Shown: piece by piece, positions 13,223 through 32,297 of the stretch
Numbering within the stretch: position 1 is the stretch's first letter
Layout of the letters: each line of letters opens with the position of its first letter
Assembly (NCBI RefSeq): GCF_032854445.1
Contig: NC_088300.1
Location: 25,835,608 to 25,899,607, forward strand
Direction: 5' to 3'
DNA length: 64,000 bases
Origin: Liolophura sinensis
Taxonomy: Eukaryota; Mollusca; Polyplacophora; Chitonida; Chitonidae
The notes under the pieces: model-generated
Told to the model about the DNA's origin: nothing
Seen by the model: the letters and a program-made list of their open reading frames with translations, nothing else
Databases searched by the model: none
Made by a program: the position numbers and the translations under genes

Positions 13223-13506
13223 GGGGCCTCCGTGGCTCAGTTGGTTAGCGATCTAGCGCAGCGTAATGACCCTACCCAATTTAGTCGTTGTGAGTTCAAG
13301 TCAAGCTCATGCTGGCTTCCTCTCCGGCCATACGTGGGAAGGTCTACAGCAACCTGTCGAGGTTTTCCCTCGGGCTTTGTCCGGTTTCCACGCACCATAA
13401 TGCTGGCCGCCGTCGCATAAGTGAAATATTAAATGTAAATATACTATAAATAGACTCAATATTCTTGAGTACGGCGTAAAAGAACCAATCAAATAAATAA
13501 ATAAAG
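13223..13506 (+). mobile_element. SINE family 1, full-length
   Basis: Starts GGGCCTCCGTGGCTCAGTTG, whose TGGCTCAGTTGG is a good pol III A box. A B-box-like GAGTTCAAGTC follows about 60 nt on. The body ends GAGTACGGCGTAAAAGAACC and CAATCAAATAAATAAATAAA. A short AT-rich insertion (about 13,435-13,462) splits the 3' module. Confidence 0.9.
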
Positions 13507-13946
13507 ATAAATAGACTCTACCGGACTGTAAGCGTTGGGGAGAGGCTGCTGGGTTATTGGGCCGTCCTGGCCCGCTAACCCCCATCGGCCGGTGAAGTAT
13601 TCAGTTATGCACACTATATATAGGTGGGAGACAAGCCGTTGCCAATAAACTGAGCAAACGGCGACACAAGCGTCGTCCACCACTTCATGTCACCATGGCC
13701 CAACGAACAGTTCTTGTAACTTAAAGTTAAGCATCTTAACCACTCAGTGACAAACTGTATTGCATGAAATAATGCAAAAAAATGAGATTTGGCCTGTTCT
13801 AGAACATATATTGTATGGGGCCTGTTTCAGGCGCCCTTTAATATATTGTAGCTGTACCCTAGGATAGGGTGTCAACATAAATCACAAACACACGTATTAT
13901 TTAAGAGTTATCGCCCCTCCGTTTTCGCTACTGCAGGACATAACAC

Positions 13947-14203
13947 TTTATTTATTTATTCAATTATTTGATTGGTGTTTTACAGCGTACTCAAGAATAT
14001 TTCACTTATACGCTGACGGCCATCATTATGGTGGGAAGAAACCGGGCAGAGCCCGGAAGAACCCACGACCATCCGCAGGTTGCTGGCAAACCTTCCCACG
14101 GACTGAACCAGAGCTGGACTTGAACTCACGGCGACCGCATTGGTGAGAGGCTCCTGGGTCATCACGCTGCGCTAGCGTGCTAACCACCTGAACCACGGAG
14201 GCG
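13947..14203 (-). mobile_element. SINE family 1, full-length
   Basis: Minus-strand copy with a TTTATTTATTC tail at the left, the 3' module TTACAGCGTACTCAAGAATA, and a tRNA-like head ending CACCTGAACCACGGAGGCGC at the right. Confidence 0.9.
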
Positions 14204-14871
14204 CCTACACATTATACTGATCAGATAAGCGTATGGATAAAAGGAAGGGTCAAATACAATCGAGTACCCGTATAGACCGTATTCTCACGGATACACCTGG
14301 ACGAACCCTGAAGCATGCGCGTGTACATACAGTTAAATAGTGAAGACTTAACACGGTCACTCTGAGCCGAGTAGGCCAACCAATATAAAAATGACCACAT
14401 TAAATCTGCTGTAATTGTGACTGTGAACGATGAGGATACCACAGCTAGTTACAACTCATGGGAGAGTTATGTCGAATCTTGTTAGACTGACCGTGAACAG
14501 TAGACCTATAGTCAAAACCTCCTAAACTAAACCGACTAAGGCTTAGGTAGGGTTGACTCATAATGCGCTTGGCTGAGACGGCTAATATTACTAAGGCCTT
14601 TACACAATAGCTACTGCTTGCCCTAGACTAAAGTGGGTACCGTACGTACTTGTTTGCGTACGATGTTGAAACTACCATAGATGTAATCTTACACACAATT
14701 TCTGTTTTACAAACAACACTTACTTATAGCAGACAACAGCAGACGGCTGAGAGGGTTTGTGACAGCCCACGATTTACATCCGGCCTAGTTCTTACCCTCA
14801 GTCTTTTCAGGTCAAATGTTGAATGATTAGTTTAACACTCTAAAGGGAGGTAAACGTGTTCACTGGTTAGA

Positions 14872-15193
14872 GTGCTTGAGTGCTTGGGGTTTAACGTCGT
14901 ACTCAACAATTTTTCAGTCATATGACGACGAAGGAATCATTAGGGTGCATGCACGTGTAATGTGCCTCCTTGTTGCAGGACGGATTTCCACCGCTCTTTT
15001 ATTTAGTGCTGCATCACTGAGACGACTTACCGAAGGCAAGTAAGCCGTCTCGCCCGAGCCATTATACTGATACGGGTCAACCAGTCGTTGCACTATCCCC
15101 TTCATGCTGAACGTCAAGCGAGGAAGTTACAACTTCCTCTTTTTAAAGTCTTAGGTGTGACTCGACCAAGGATTGATCCTGGATCTACCGGTC
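14872..15193 (-). mobile_element. SINE family 2, full-length with target-site duplication
   Basis: A 322-bp element, over 90% identical by eye to the copies at 50.3 and 53.4 kb. It is flanked by the 12-bp direct repeat TCACTGGTTAGA at 14860-14871 and 15194-15205. Read on the minus strand it runs from GACCGGTAGATCCAGGATCA, through a near-perfect hairpin AGGAAGTT-GT-AACTTCCT, to GTTGAGTACGACGTTAAACC and a short CA/CTC-rich tail. It contains an open frame of about 60 codons shared with the other copies. Confidence 0.9.
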
Positions 15194-16110
15194 TCACTGG
15201 TTAGAAAAATCTGTCGGGAATGTAAACGTTTGTAAGCTGAGAAATCTTAAATTCGTCATTTTCGAAGACAGGGAATTTACTGCGGTGCATATGCCATACG
15301 TTTAATTTTGTGTCTTATTTTTCTTTTCTGTTTTAACATTTATACCTTTATCGGACTGGAGTTTTCTTTTAAATAAATTTTGTATTTCTTTTGTTTTAAG
15401 TCTTGTTTAGACGTTTTTTTATTCGGGTGTAAAGTCATGCGATCGTTTCCTTGCTTCCGTGAGGCAAATGGCTGCTGACATGGAAGGTCGGTGTTGGTCA
15501 ATACATAGTCGGGTTGCTGTTATTTACTAAATAAATAAAACCCTCACTAATGAGTACAGGCCTAGCACAGACAAACTGGAATGTCGGCATTCCACCAAGG
15601 TGATAACCTAAAACACAGCTCTCTCCCCCCCCCAAAAAATCATAATACCACAAAATCTCAACTGAAAAAAGCAACAGGAAACAAAACTAATGAAAAGAGA
15701 AAATGATCAACATGAAACCTGGTAAATATATATGATATATGCATTTATGAGCCACAAAAAAGAATTTTTTTGTCTGAAATATCGATGCATATCAGGTCAC
15801 AGTAAGCAAGACTTAACTTTTTGGTCCCGCGCAAGAAGGAACGAGTTAAAACCCGCCTTTGGACAGGTCTTGGTGATAATCGGCGGGCCGTTTGCGCAGA
15901 CTAACGTTCGCTGAAGACCACACCAATGGTGTCCATATCTGTACATCACACCAACGGTAATATTCATCACTAAAGTCAAAAATCGGTGGTCTACGCCGGT
16001 CACTCTTGCTTCCCCCACCCATAAAACTAAACGTCATCGTCTCTGTGAAAAATTCTCGAGCATGCTCCAAAGCACAGAACAACTAAAAAGTATACAAAGT
16101 AATAAAGATA

Positions 16111-16370
16111 CTTTTATTTATTTATTTGATTGGTGTTTTACGCCGTAGTCAAGAATATTTCACTTATACGACGGCGGCCAGGATTATGGTGGTAGGAACC
16201 GGGCAGAGCCCGGGGGAAACTCGCGACCATCCGCATGTACCTTCCCACGTATTGATGGAGAGGAGGCCAGCATGAGCTGGACTTGAACTCACAGCGACTG
16301 CATTGGTGAGAGGCTCCTGGATCATTACACTGCGCTAGCGGGCTAACCAATTGAGCGACGGAGGCCCCCA
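16111..16370 (-). mobile_element. SINE family 1, full-length
   Basis: TTTATTTATTTGATTGGTGT tail end, GACGGCGGCCAGGATTATGG body, and a tRNA-like head at the right (complement of CAATTGAGCGACGGAGGCCC). Confidence 0.9.
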
Positions 16371-17842
16371 GCATGGTTTTACAGAATAATTATAACGTGC
16401 GTGTGTTTATGCTGAGGAACAAAGTGAGATACTGTATTCCAGGTTTTCGCGACAAGACAATACAATCACCCTATGCATCAGCAGACATTAAGTCATTAAG
16501 TTGTTGTTATATACGAGCCCCAAAGCTGTGCAGATAGTGCCGTAAATAGTGCTGTGAATTTAGATAAGGCTCAGAAAATGACATATTTATTGAGGCCTTT
16601 GAAAGCATTAAAAACTGTATACGTGTAAATGCGTCAGAATGAAAATGAATGCAGAGTGAAAATGGTTGTTTTACAGTACCTACATTAGAACCACAGGAGT
16701 TGATTTTTTAAACTCCTAGTCATGCATGGATTCTCAGCGTGACCGGGCTCGAGACATTGCCGTTAAAATACTAAAAACATGACTTCCATGCCCTGGTAGA
16801 GTTTCGTAAGGAAAGATTCACGCGTGTTATCAGTTGTGGCCCAGTACTTGCACCCCTATTGTTTACATGTTACTTAAATGGCCTTACAGACTAGTGGGCT
16901 GTTTGCTGTTGACTTGTGGTGGTTTTCAGTCTAACGTTTATTAGGTAACTAAACTATTGCAGTACTCAATACCCTGGTCGCCACTGTGTAAGTGACATGA
17001 TCTTTAAAATGGTGCTAAACTTCAAAGATATAAAGTTTGTTCCTTACATTACGAAGTGGTGGTTTCCGTTTACGCCCCTACCATAGGTAATATCTGAAAA
17101 ACATTCTTAACTTGTGATGTAATATGAGTATTGTATCCCATGTTGAACACCTTACCCTAAGAAATATACAATAAATAACTCTCAACACATACCTTCCTGA
17201 ATGCAACATTTAATTCTGAGTAATTTGAAACATAATCAAAAGTATATAAATTTGTCCAGAGAACAACTTTTTCACTTTCGATATGATTTTATCTCACTTA
17301 TATACTTTCGTTAAAATGAAACAGAAAATAATTTGTTATTTTACTCGATTTTTAGCAAGAAAAATATTCTGGCGTCATTAATTAGAAACAGAATATCCTA
17401 ATCGAGTCAACTATACACTAGACATTCATGCAAAATGTACAACGAAGGAATTCTCATCAATATATCATGTACAACCAGAAATTTCGACCTTGAATATACA
17501 TATATGTAAACAGACTTGAGGGACAAAACCTCATTAGATGAGTAAAACATACAACCCAATTGCGCAAGCATATCTTTACAATAAACCGACATTCATAAAC
17601 TAACTAATTATTCTTCTCGCGTATATTCATACACACAACGGGATTATCTGAAACATTATCCAAACAAATATTTACCTATTCTACTGTCTGTGTACACAAC
17701 ATGCTCTCTTGTTATACAGCTGTGTTTGTCATCAATAGATTATCATATTTTCCACGAATTTTATATCATTCTTGTCATTCAGATAATGTTTCCGAGTATA
17801 AGCTTAAGTCAGCATAGCTTTTTGTTTGAAGCCGATATATTC

Positions 17843-17920
17843 ATTTATTTATTTAACAGATGTTTAAAGTCACAGTCAAGAAATTTCCACTTACAGTAAA
17901 CGATCGCGGTCAATTTCGAG
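17843..17920 (-). mobile_element. SINE family 1, 3' fragment
   Basis: TTTATTTATTTAACAG, then TCAAGAAATTTCCACTTACA and CGATCGCGGTCA match the family 3' end. It abuts a full copy in the opposite orientation, so the two form an inverted pair. Confidence 0.65.
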
Positions 17921-18175
17921 GGAACCTCCGTGGCCGAGATGGTTTGCACGCCAGCGCAGCGCAATGACCTAGGATCCTCTCGCCAATGCGATCGCTACGA
18001 GTTCAAGTTAAGCTCTTGCAGGCCTACTCTCCGGCCGTACGTGGGAGGGTCTGACGGCAATTTGCGGATGGCCCTGACTTTCCCCCGGGCTCTACCCGAT
18101 TTCTTCCCACCATAATGTTGGCCGCCGTTGTATTTGTGAAATGTTCTTGAGTATAAAACACCAAACAAATAAATA
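17921..18175 (+). mobile_element. SINE family 1, full-length
   Basis: Head AACCTCCGTGGCCGAGATGG, B-box-like GAGTTCAAGTTAAG, body CCGGCCGTACGTGGGAGGGT, and 3' end GAGTATAAAACACCAAACAA followed by ATAAATA. Confidence 0.9.
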
Positions 18176-18677
18176 CACCAATAATAAATTTATACTGCCT
18201 TTATACACAACAGTTTTACTAAGAATATAAAAAAGCAAATAATAGACTACTCATATTCATGTACATGTAAATATGCATCATTAACAATAATACATGACGA
18301 GTTCCGCTTAAGCAATAGAACATTACGGGTATTTCAACATCGCATGCTTCTCTCGCGCCGTCTATATGAAACGTGAAACACGGGAGGTTTATTCGCCGTA
18401 TCTAAGTCTCGTTCATACGATTTCGCCGTGGCATATACAGATTTTTTTTTTTTTACCTAACAATATTGTGGAAATATGTTTAACTGTATTAGAGGTTTGT
18501 GTGCACACTGTCTTTTCACACTAAAAGCCTCAAGCTTGGAAACCAGAACAAATGTATCTCTCCATGACATTCATTCGGTGTTCCTGTTCGAGACACTGGT
18601 CTGATCTCAGTCTGTTCTGTCAGAAATGTTCCAAGCAAAAGATTCCATTTTTTGTTAATCGCTTTAAACATGTTGAT

Positions 18678-26136
<7,459 letters not shown>

Positions 26137-26174
26137 TTTGCTTATGTCCACTCAATCATGTCGATCATCTGGCG
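26137..26174 (-). promoter_or_regulatory. 5' leader of P450 copy B with splice acceptor and uORF
   Basis: A polypyrimidine tract (TTTTCTTTCTTTTTAG) ends at 26175, so the leader is spliced and a non-coding exon lies upstream. Between this acceptor and the start codon there is an 8-codon upstream ORF, ATG at 26168 to TAA at 26142-26144, ending 5 nt before the main ATG. Such uORFs often lower translation; that role is inferred. Confidence 0.55.
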
Positions 26175-28016
26175 CTAAAAAGAAAGAAAATGCCATGAGT
26201 TTACATTCAGTAATGATTTAGTGAATATACTGCAGACCTGTGGCACATTTATTTCTGTACTTATTTATAAAATATTTTGATGTTTCCCTCCGAACTAAAG
26301 GTTCATTTACCGTCCACATTGTGACGACTTTTTCTTTCTTTCATATCAGTGTTTCGAATTATCGGCCATACTTCCACAACTGTGATGAACAACAAGACAG
26401 AAAAAGCCTTGAACATGATGTCGCCCTTATCACAAGCTTTAAACAGAGGCCCTCCCATTATCAGGTATGTGGCAAACTGCAGAGTGAAGGCAGAGACTAT
26501 GACACTATGTATACACATTTATATAATGAGTAGATCTATATACGGTGAACATAAAGGTACAAAATTTGACCTGAAATTTGGTATGTGAAAATGCTCTTTC
26601 AGAACCACATAAAGGCTCTAAAATGACACGTTTGAGGGCAACACTTCAGTTTATTGATAAGAAATTTCACAAAACAAACGTCACAAGAACATCATCAGTG
26701 GCCATATAAGTCGAGAAATTAAGCAAGTGTGTCACTTAAAACGTGCTAAACTCAGCAATACAGTGAAATAAAGCATACGTGAATTAACAAGTCAGTGGGC
26801 TATAATCCAGTAGTTTATATGCAATGACCACTGTACTGAACAAAAACAAAAATAAGTGTCTAAATGAGGCCTTATTGTCGACCACAAACAAACGTATTAA
26901 TGAGACCATGTTGTCAAGAAACGGTTTGTGCATGGGTATTATATACAGATATTCCTTGATCTTAACTAGAAGCCTGCGCTACTATGATCTAACACACTGT
27001 GTATCACCTTGGGTGGTACTTCTCAGTGCAAGTTTCACCGATTGCAATTTCCGGACAAACCTCCATACTCCTCACAGTGGGGGTGTCACCTAGATTATTG
27101 GCCAGTGCCCCTTCTTTCAATGGCGGTAGTTGATTTATTTGATTTGATTTGATCTGACTGGTGTTTTACGCCGTACTCAATAATATTTCACTTATACGGC
27201 CAGCGAAGCGTAAGTTGCTGGAAGACCTTCCCACGTATGGCCAGCGAGGAAGTCAGTATAAGCTAGACATGAATTCATTGATGAGAGGCTCCTGGGTCAA
27301 TGCGTCGTGCTGGAACGCTAACCACGGAGGCCGCAGGGGCCCCAAAATGAAAAATGAGCACAGTATAGGCCTACATATAGGCCTACACCTAGCTCAAGGA
27401 TCCAAAGCGCCAACATGCCTATAAATTTTGTACGTAGAAGGAAAAGTGTAAAACAAGTGCAAATTCACAACAGCTGCGAAATTTGACGACGTGTTACACC
27501 CAGAACCCTCGTTAACTGTCACTGTGGAGATTTAGACGATTTGGCTGAGAAATGAACGATCAAATGAAATTCAAACAAGGGCACTAGCCCTGGATGGCAA
27601 CGCTCCTAGGGCCTCACGTAGTCATGGGTCATTCCCATCAGCCCGGAAGGATGAATTGTAAAATTTCGGGAAAGCAGTCGATTACTAACCTACCATGCCC
27701 ATCCAACCACTGTTTGACAATGCTTAGGGTCATAGGACACCTGATTGTTATAATTCCGAGATGTCGATCATCCCAAAGGTAAATATCAATCCATATTCTC
27801 CGCTGACTTATCATTTAAGAAGGGGCTGCCATAAAAACGGCGCGCATCACTCCGTTCAATTATGCAGGTTACGAAATCCTTTTGTTGCTGGCTCGTTTTA
27901 GTCCCCTTGGCTTTGGATGGTACAGGGAACCAAACCATCGCACGTGCCTTTGTTTTGACATGGTGACCGCTATAAATTAGGCTAGTACGGGTCGGCCGTT
28001 TCGTATCCGGCCACAA
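26175..28016. other. Intergenic, 5' flank of P450 copy B
   Basis: The non-coding first exon and promoter of P450 copy B should lie here but cannot be placed. One SINE is at 27.1 kb. No coding segment is supportable on either strand. Confidence 0.5.
27130..27332 (-). mobile_element. SINE family 1, internally deleted
   Basis: Tail GATTTATTTGATTTGATTTG, then GTTTTACGCCGTACTCAATA, jumping from TATACGGC to GTTGCTGGAAGACCTTCCCA (about 50 bp lost), and ending in the head GCTAACCACGGAGGCC. Confidence 0.85.
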
Positions 28017-28452
28017 AAACTTCCGTTTTTTGGGAGGGAATTACGAATGCAATTCTGAGTATTTTAGGGTGTAAAGTCTTTTTTTTTTTGCTGCCAGCCT
28101 GCCGTTTTTTGGTGTACAGGTGCATGCTTGGTACCGGTATCAAACTGATGGAAACTGTCTAAGCTTTGGACAGGTATCAGTCTTAAGGGTGAAAGTCTGA
28201 AATCCTTGACGAGAGGACACAAGGAGACAGGTGGTGATGAGGCTGCGAGTGACGTCCACTAGGTGTTACCAGGCACCCCTCCCAGCTGCCGGCATAGATA
28301 GGTCAAGATTTTGACGGTTAACCCATGTCAAGATATTTATGGCTTCTTTCTCACAGGGTGGGCCAAGTTTATTGGCCACGGAATGTTTGGGGCTGAGCTA
28401 CAGTGCTAAACGTTAACATTGTCGCTTATGGGAAATTAATGGGGGTCTGTGG
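28017..28452 (+). repeat. 435-bp direct repeat, left copy
   Basis: Aligns throughout with 32,298-32,734 (roughly 85% by eye). Anchors include TGCTGCCAGCCTGCCGTTTT, GATGAGGCTGCGAGTGACGT and TATGGCTTCTTTCTCACAGG. The homology starts near CTTCCGTTTTTTGGGAGGG and stops at GGTCTGTGGCC. It could be a dispersed element or the LTRs of a decayed element; the 3.85 kb between the copies shows no retroelement protein. Confidence 0.75.
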
Positions 28453-28924
28453 CCTGATCTGCCCACTTGTGCCAAAACACGTAATATGTCACTGTGTTCT
28501 CAGATTTCGCAGCAGGCTAATAATATTTGATGGGTACATCTGCGATGTGGTTTGCATGGGCATGGAACTTGATTGAGCAGTTTTAAATTTTTTTTTTATA
28601 GCTCTATATTGTAACGACAGGACTATCAGCGTTACCTCGGGCTGATCTCCAACTCTAATTATTAAAGTTGTTGGTCTGACATATCAACGGAGTTTTAGTT
28701 CGATTTCTATTCAGGTTGTTGTTGTACTGGCTTGTCAAACACACAGCAACTTTTATGGAATTACGATTGGTGTATACAAACTGCTTGTGTTCGAGTAACG
28801 AACATTTCAAGCCGATTTCAACTCGACATGAAATACCTATTTGAAGCCTTTATTTTTTCTGGTTTCCTTCTTTTTCCTACATAGAGAACAGGGACTGAAA
28901 TGTTGACTGCCATGAAGGATTTTG

Positions 28925-28970
28925 ATTGGTTCAATGCTAGGTCATGGCTTATGACCTTTCAGTATAAATA
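28925..28970 (+). promoter_or_regulatory. Candidate core promoter with palindromic AGGTCA element
   Basis: Three motifs lie in order: an inverted CCAAT box (ATTGG, 28925-28929), a perfect palindrome of nuclear-receptor half-sites AGGTCA-n7-TGACCT (28939-28957), and TATAAATA (28963-28970). An ATG opening a short ORF follows 79 nt after the TATA box. The motif identities are read directly; promoter activity is inferred. Confidence 0.45.
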
Positions 28971-29048
28971 AGGAGCCCGCGCAGCTCAAGGTCGGCATTT
29001 TCGGAAAATTAGCCAAAGCACAGCTTAGTTAAAGTTATCCGACCAGAG

Positions 29049-29917
29049 ATGGCACAGCGACAGCTGAGTGTGGGTGATGGCCATCCCACTGTAAGCTAAA
29101 TTACAGCACATGGTTTGTTACTGGTAAAGAAATATCGGTACACCAAGCACATAGCTAATTATAATATTCATGCTATGTAGATCATTACGACGTCACCAAA
29201 TTCGGTGGAATCCCAGTTGTACATTTCACTGTCTACCATACAGACAGCGATTACACTGGCCTTATAACTTAATATCGATACTACGAGTCTATGCGGGGAG
29301 GTAGTTAGTAACCTGCTACTCACCATACCAATCTTGAGATCCTTTAAGAGTAATTTAGCCATAACAATACGTGAAAGGTGAAGTCGGAGTTTATCCAATG
29401 TACAGTCAGCCCCACCAAATCCAGTGGTGGATGTTGATGGGGGATGTTTCTTGGGGGTTTTCCTACGGGTGTAGCTGTTTATAGACTGAAGTTCGGGAGA
29501 GAATTTGGCTGATTACGGCTTGTTAAGGTGTCACCGTGATTCATGCCAGTGTTCGTAGAGATCGCCACGATTGAGGATGAGATGATACTGAAGAGATGTG
29601 TTATTTAGGTAACATGGACTGAACATGCCACTAATTTCGGTGTATTCTGTTCTGTACTAGCAGTACGTGTCTCCAGCATTTATAAATACATAGGCCTGTT
29701 TATGACCTTGGAAATCAGTTATATGGAGATGCATATTATTTAATCTGAATTGAACATACCACCATTTATGGTGACATTAGTTTCAATATCCAGTTTATTA
29801 TGCACTACCTCCTTTTCACCATATTAGGAACCGGAAGATTACAGAAGCTTACCCTGCCTTTCTGGTACCTGGAGGAAGATGATAGAAGCACCCAAGGGAT
29901 ACTTTAACTTTTCGTGA
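29049..29917 (+). CDS. Candidate small two-exon gene, about 43 codons
   Basis: Not recognised. Exon 1 29049-29090 (ATG, 14 codons, MAQRQLSVGDGHPT) ends at donor GTAAGC. Exon 2 29828-29917 follows a pyrimidine-rich acceptor (CTCCTTTTCACCATATTAG) and reads EPEDYRSLPCLSGTWRKMIE onward to TGA at 29915. Joining gives one open frame of 43 residues with no signal peptide or membrane segment. An AATAAA lies 43 nt after the stop, and a TATA-type promoter lies 79 nt upstream of the ATG. The weak points are the small size, the lack of any homologue I recognise and the single transcript model; further exons could sit in the 737-nt intron. Confidence 0.35.
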
Positions 29918-29959
29918 ATCGTTTATTCCACTCATGTGAACCTTTGTTAATTTTGTTGT

Positions 29960-29965
29960 AATAAA
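29960..29965 (+). terminator. Polyadenylation signal AATAAA
   Basis: AATAAA within GTAATAAAATG, 43 nt after the stop codon of the candidate small gene, followed by T/G-rich sequence. By itself this hexamer is common; its value is its position. Confidence 0.35.
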
Positions 29966-32297
29966 ATGTTCATCAATAACTGTATTCCTAATCTCTGTTT
30001 TCTATGAGTCTGTTATTTCTTTAGATCATTATACTGTCTTATATTTATTATAGCACCCAGGAACCCTATAGGTCATTAGAGTACCTAAAACTCTAATGTC
30101 AGTTCTTCTCCTGGGATCTTATGTTTGGAGATTTATTCCTACAAGAATTTCCCACAATAACAATTATCCCGGGGGTAGGGCGCGACAATGTTTCCCCACA
30201 TATCTGTTTTGTCTAAAAATCTGCTAAAACGCTCTGTGGTCGAGGGTAGTCGAGGGTAGTACAGGTGCATGAGCAGGCTGGAACAAACACCTTTGTTCCT
30301 GGTTTTTAAAATGTCTTTTTTTGGGCTGACATTGGATAAATAATGCAAAATTTGAGTGCTGCGAGTGAAATTGGAGTATGTGGCTGGTAGATAGGGTGTG
30401 TGATTAAGGATGGTCAATAAGGCCTTGCATCACATATAAAGGCCCAGCCTTACACAGTTGGATAAAAACACGTCAGCAGATTAATTTACTTGGCTAGAGT
30501 AGTAGAGAGGGCCAGTGTGTATTTAATTTACAAACCAAGTCAGGTTCCTCCCATGTATGCCACCACACACTAGGTAAATGTGCATCAAATTAACCTGCAG
30601 TCACAAAACATCAAAAACAGGCATCTCTGCAGCAACACTGGCTGCTGTCTTGGGCATAGGCTTGAAGTTTGCTCTTTAAACTTAAAAATAAACCACTGTA
30701 GGCACGTAGTTGTCATTGCATGTGTGTATTCATTTCTCCAACACTCACACATTATGTACGGCGATGGAACAAAAATGATCAATTTCAAGTATCTAGCATA
30801 CATGTAAGTGTGATCTGTTGAATATTGCCCTTTTGAAAATGAATCTCTGCCCCACTAGGTGTCTGTTTCTCCCAGGGAACATGGTATGCTGTTCCTGTCA
30901 CACCTCAAGCAGTTTTTGTTGTAGTATGTGGGTCAGTGTGGCATCCACCTCCCTGGGCAGCTAGGATTTTTTTAATGTTCCCAATGTCCTCACACACAAG
31001 TTGAGAAAATAGACAACTACACATGGCTTTCACATCCTAGTTCAATGCCTTTTGAGCTTTCTTCTTGGTTTCTCTCTTTCGACCTTGTCTCTCAAACATG
31101 GCTTCAGTGAACTTTGCCTGGTTTATGCATATATTGAATTGGGATCTATCTAGGTGAGTGGGGTCTGCTAGCCATTCAGCTTCCTCAAAGGCCTGACCAA
31201 TCGGATGCAGTCCTCCACTACCTTGGCCAACCTAGAATCTCCGTCACTGGTCCGGTACTACGCCCTGACACATATGCCTTCAGACTCCCCCTCCCCCCCT
31301 TTGCCCACTCTCTCCCGGGGAAACTTCACAGATTTCACATATATGTACCTGATTACAGATGTAAATTCTCACTGATTATTTGAGGATTTCTGTGTTGTTA
31401 CAGGTTAAAAAGTATAACTTTTCCCCTCCTTTTGAGTCCCTTGAACATGTCTTGGGAAGGTTGCCTTGCTGACTGTCTGAATGACCAATGTGCATGTACT
31501 GTGTGGCTTTCTTTTTGTTAAAGTGGCGAATTCATATTTCTCCCCTCTGTTTATCTCTTGTAAATGTCAGTGTCACACTTTGGTGTTTGTTATGTGAAAA
31601 GTACTAATTTGGTTTGAGGCAACAACACAGGTGGTGGGATTCTTTTCCACTGTGAGTTGAGGTAAGCCAGCCAACCAATGGCAGCCATGGGGGAGGCGGG
31701 GAAGGTGGGGGAGTGTGTGTTCTTTTAAAGGGTTTTATCATGTGAATCAGTATGTAAAAGGGATACTAGTCTTTTCTTAAGCCCTATCCATGGAAACTGA
31801 GCCTATGAGCATATCAATTTGGATGCATATGCTTACTTTGATGTTGGACTTTCCTGGAATTTTGAAAATCCGCTTTGGTACCCCCTATATCACTGTAAGT
31901 CAAACTTTACACAAAGGTGCTAAAAGGCATGTCCTATAAGTGAATTGTGAAATAAATTGCCTATCTTTTGATATATATTTTGAAACTTTTGGCCTTTAAC
32001 TATTTTCTTAGCACTGCTGTAAACAAGAAAATTTACTTGAAAATCTATAATTTTCTAAATGTTTGTTATTGGAAAATGTAAAATACTTGATCACTGGAAG
32101 TTTTTGATTTTTCTTTCAGAAATACACATTTCCAAGATAGGGGTACCGTAAGTTAAATTCCTCCTACTCAAAAGTTTTTGCATGTATCAAGCCCTAACGC
32201 TGTGTGTGAGGTTGACAGGTGGTAGGAATTATATAGTGCAAAAATGATCGATTTTGACAAAAGTTGGCTGGTGTGATAGGACGCAGACCCCCATTAC
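29966..32297. other. No gene seen
   Basis: Unique-looking sequence with no exon, SINE or long repeat that I could support. It lies between the two copies of the 435-bp repeat. Confidence 0.5.

Larger units (their letters stand above)
12090..18677. other. Intergenic spacer between the two P450 copies
   Basis: The 5' flank of copy A and 3' flank of copy B. Apart from the listed SINEs (13.2, 13.9, 14.9, 16.1 and 17.9 kb) nothing supportable was seen. Most short open frames here come from the SINEs. The stretch 16.4-17.8 kb is AT-rich and featureless to the eye. Confidence 0.6.

Noticed and set aside
13223-13330. tRNA genes from A/B-box motifs
   Set aside because: A and B boxes are present but no cloverleaf or anticodon stem is evident, and the sequence continues as a SINE body and AAAT tail.
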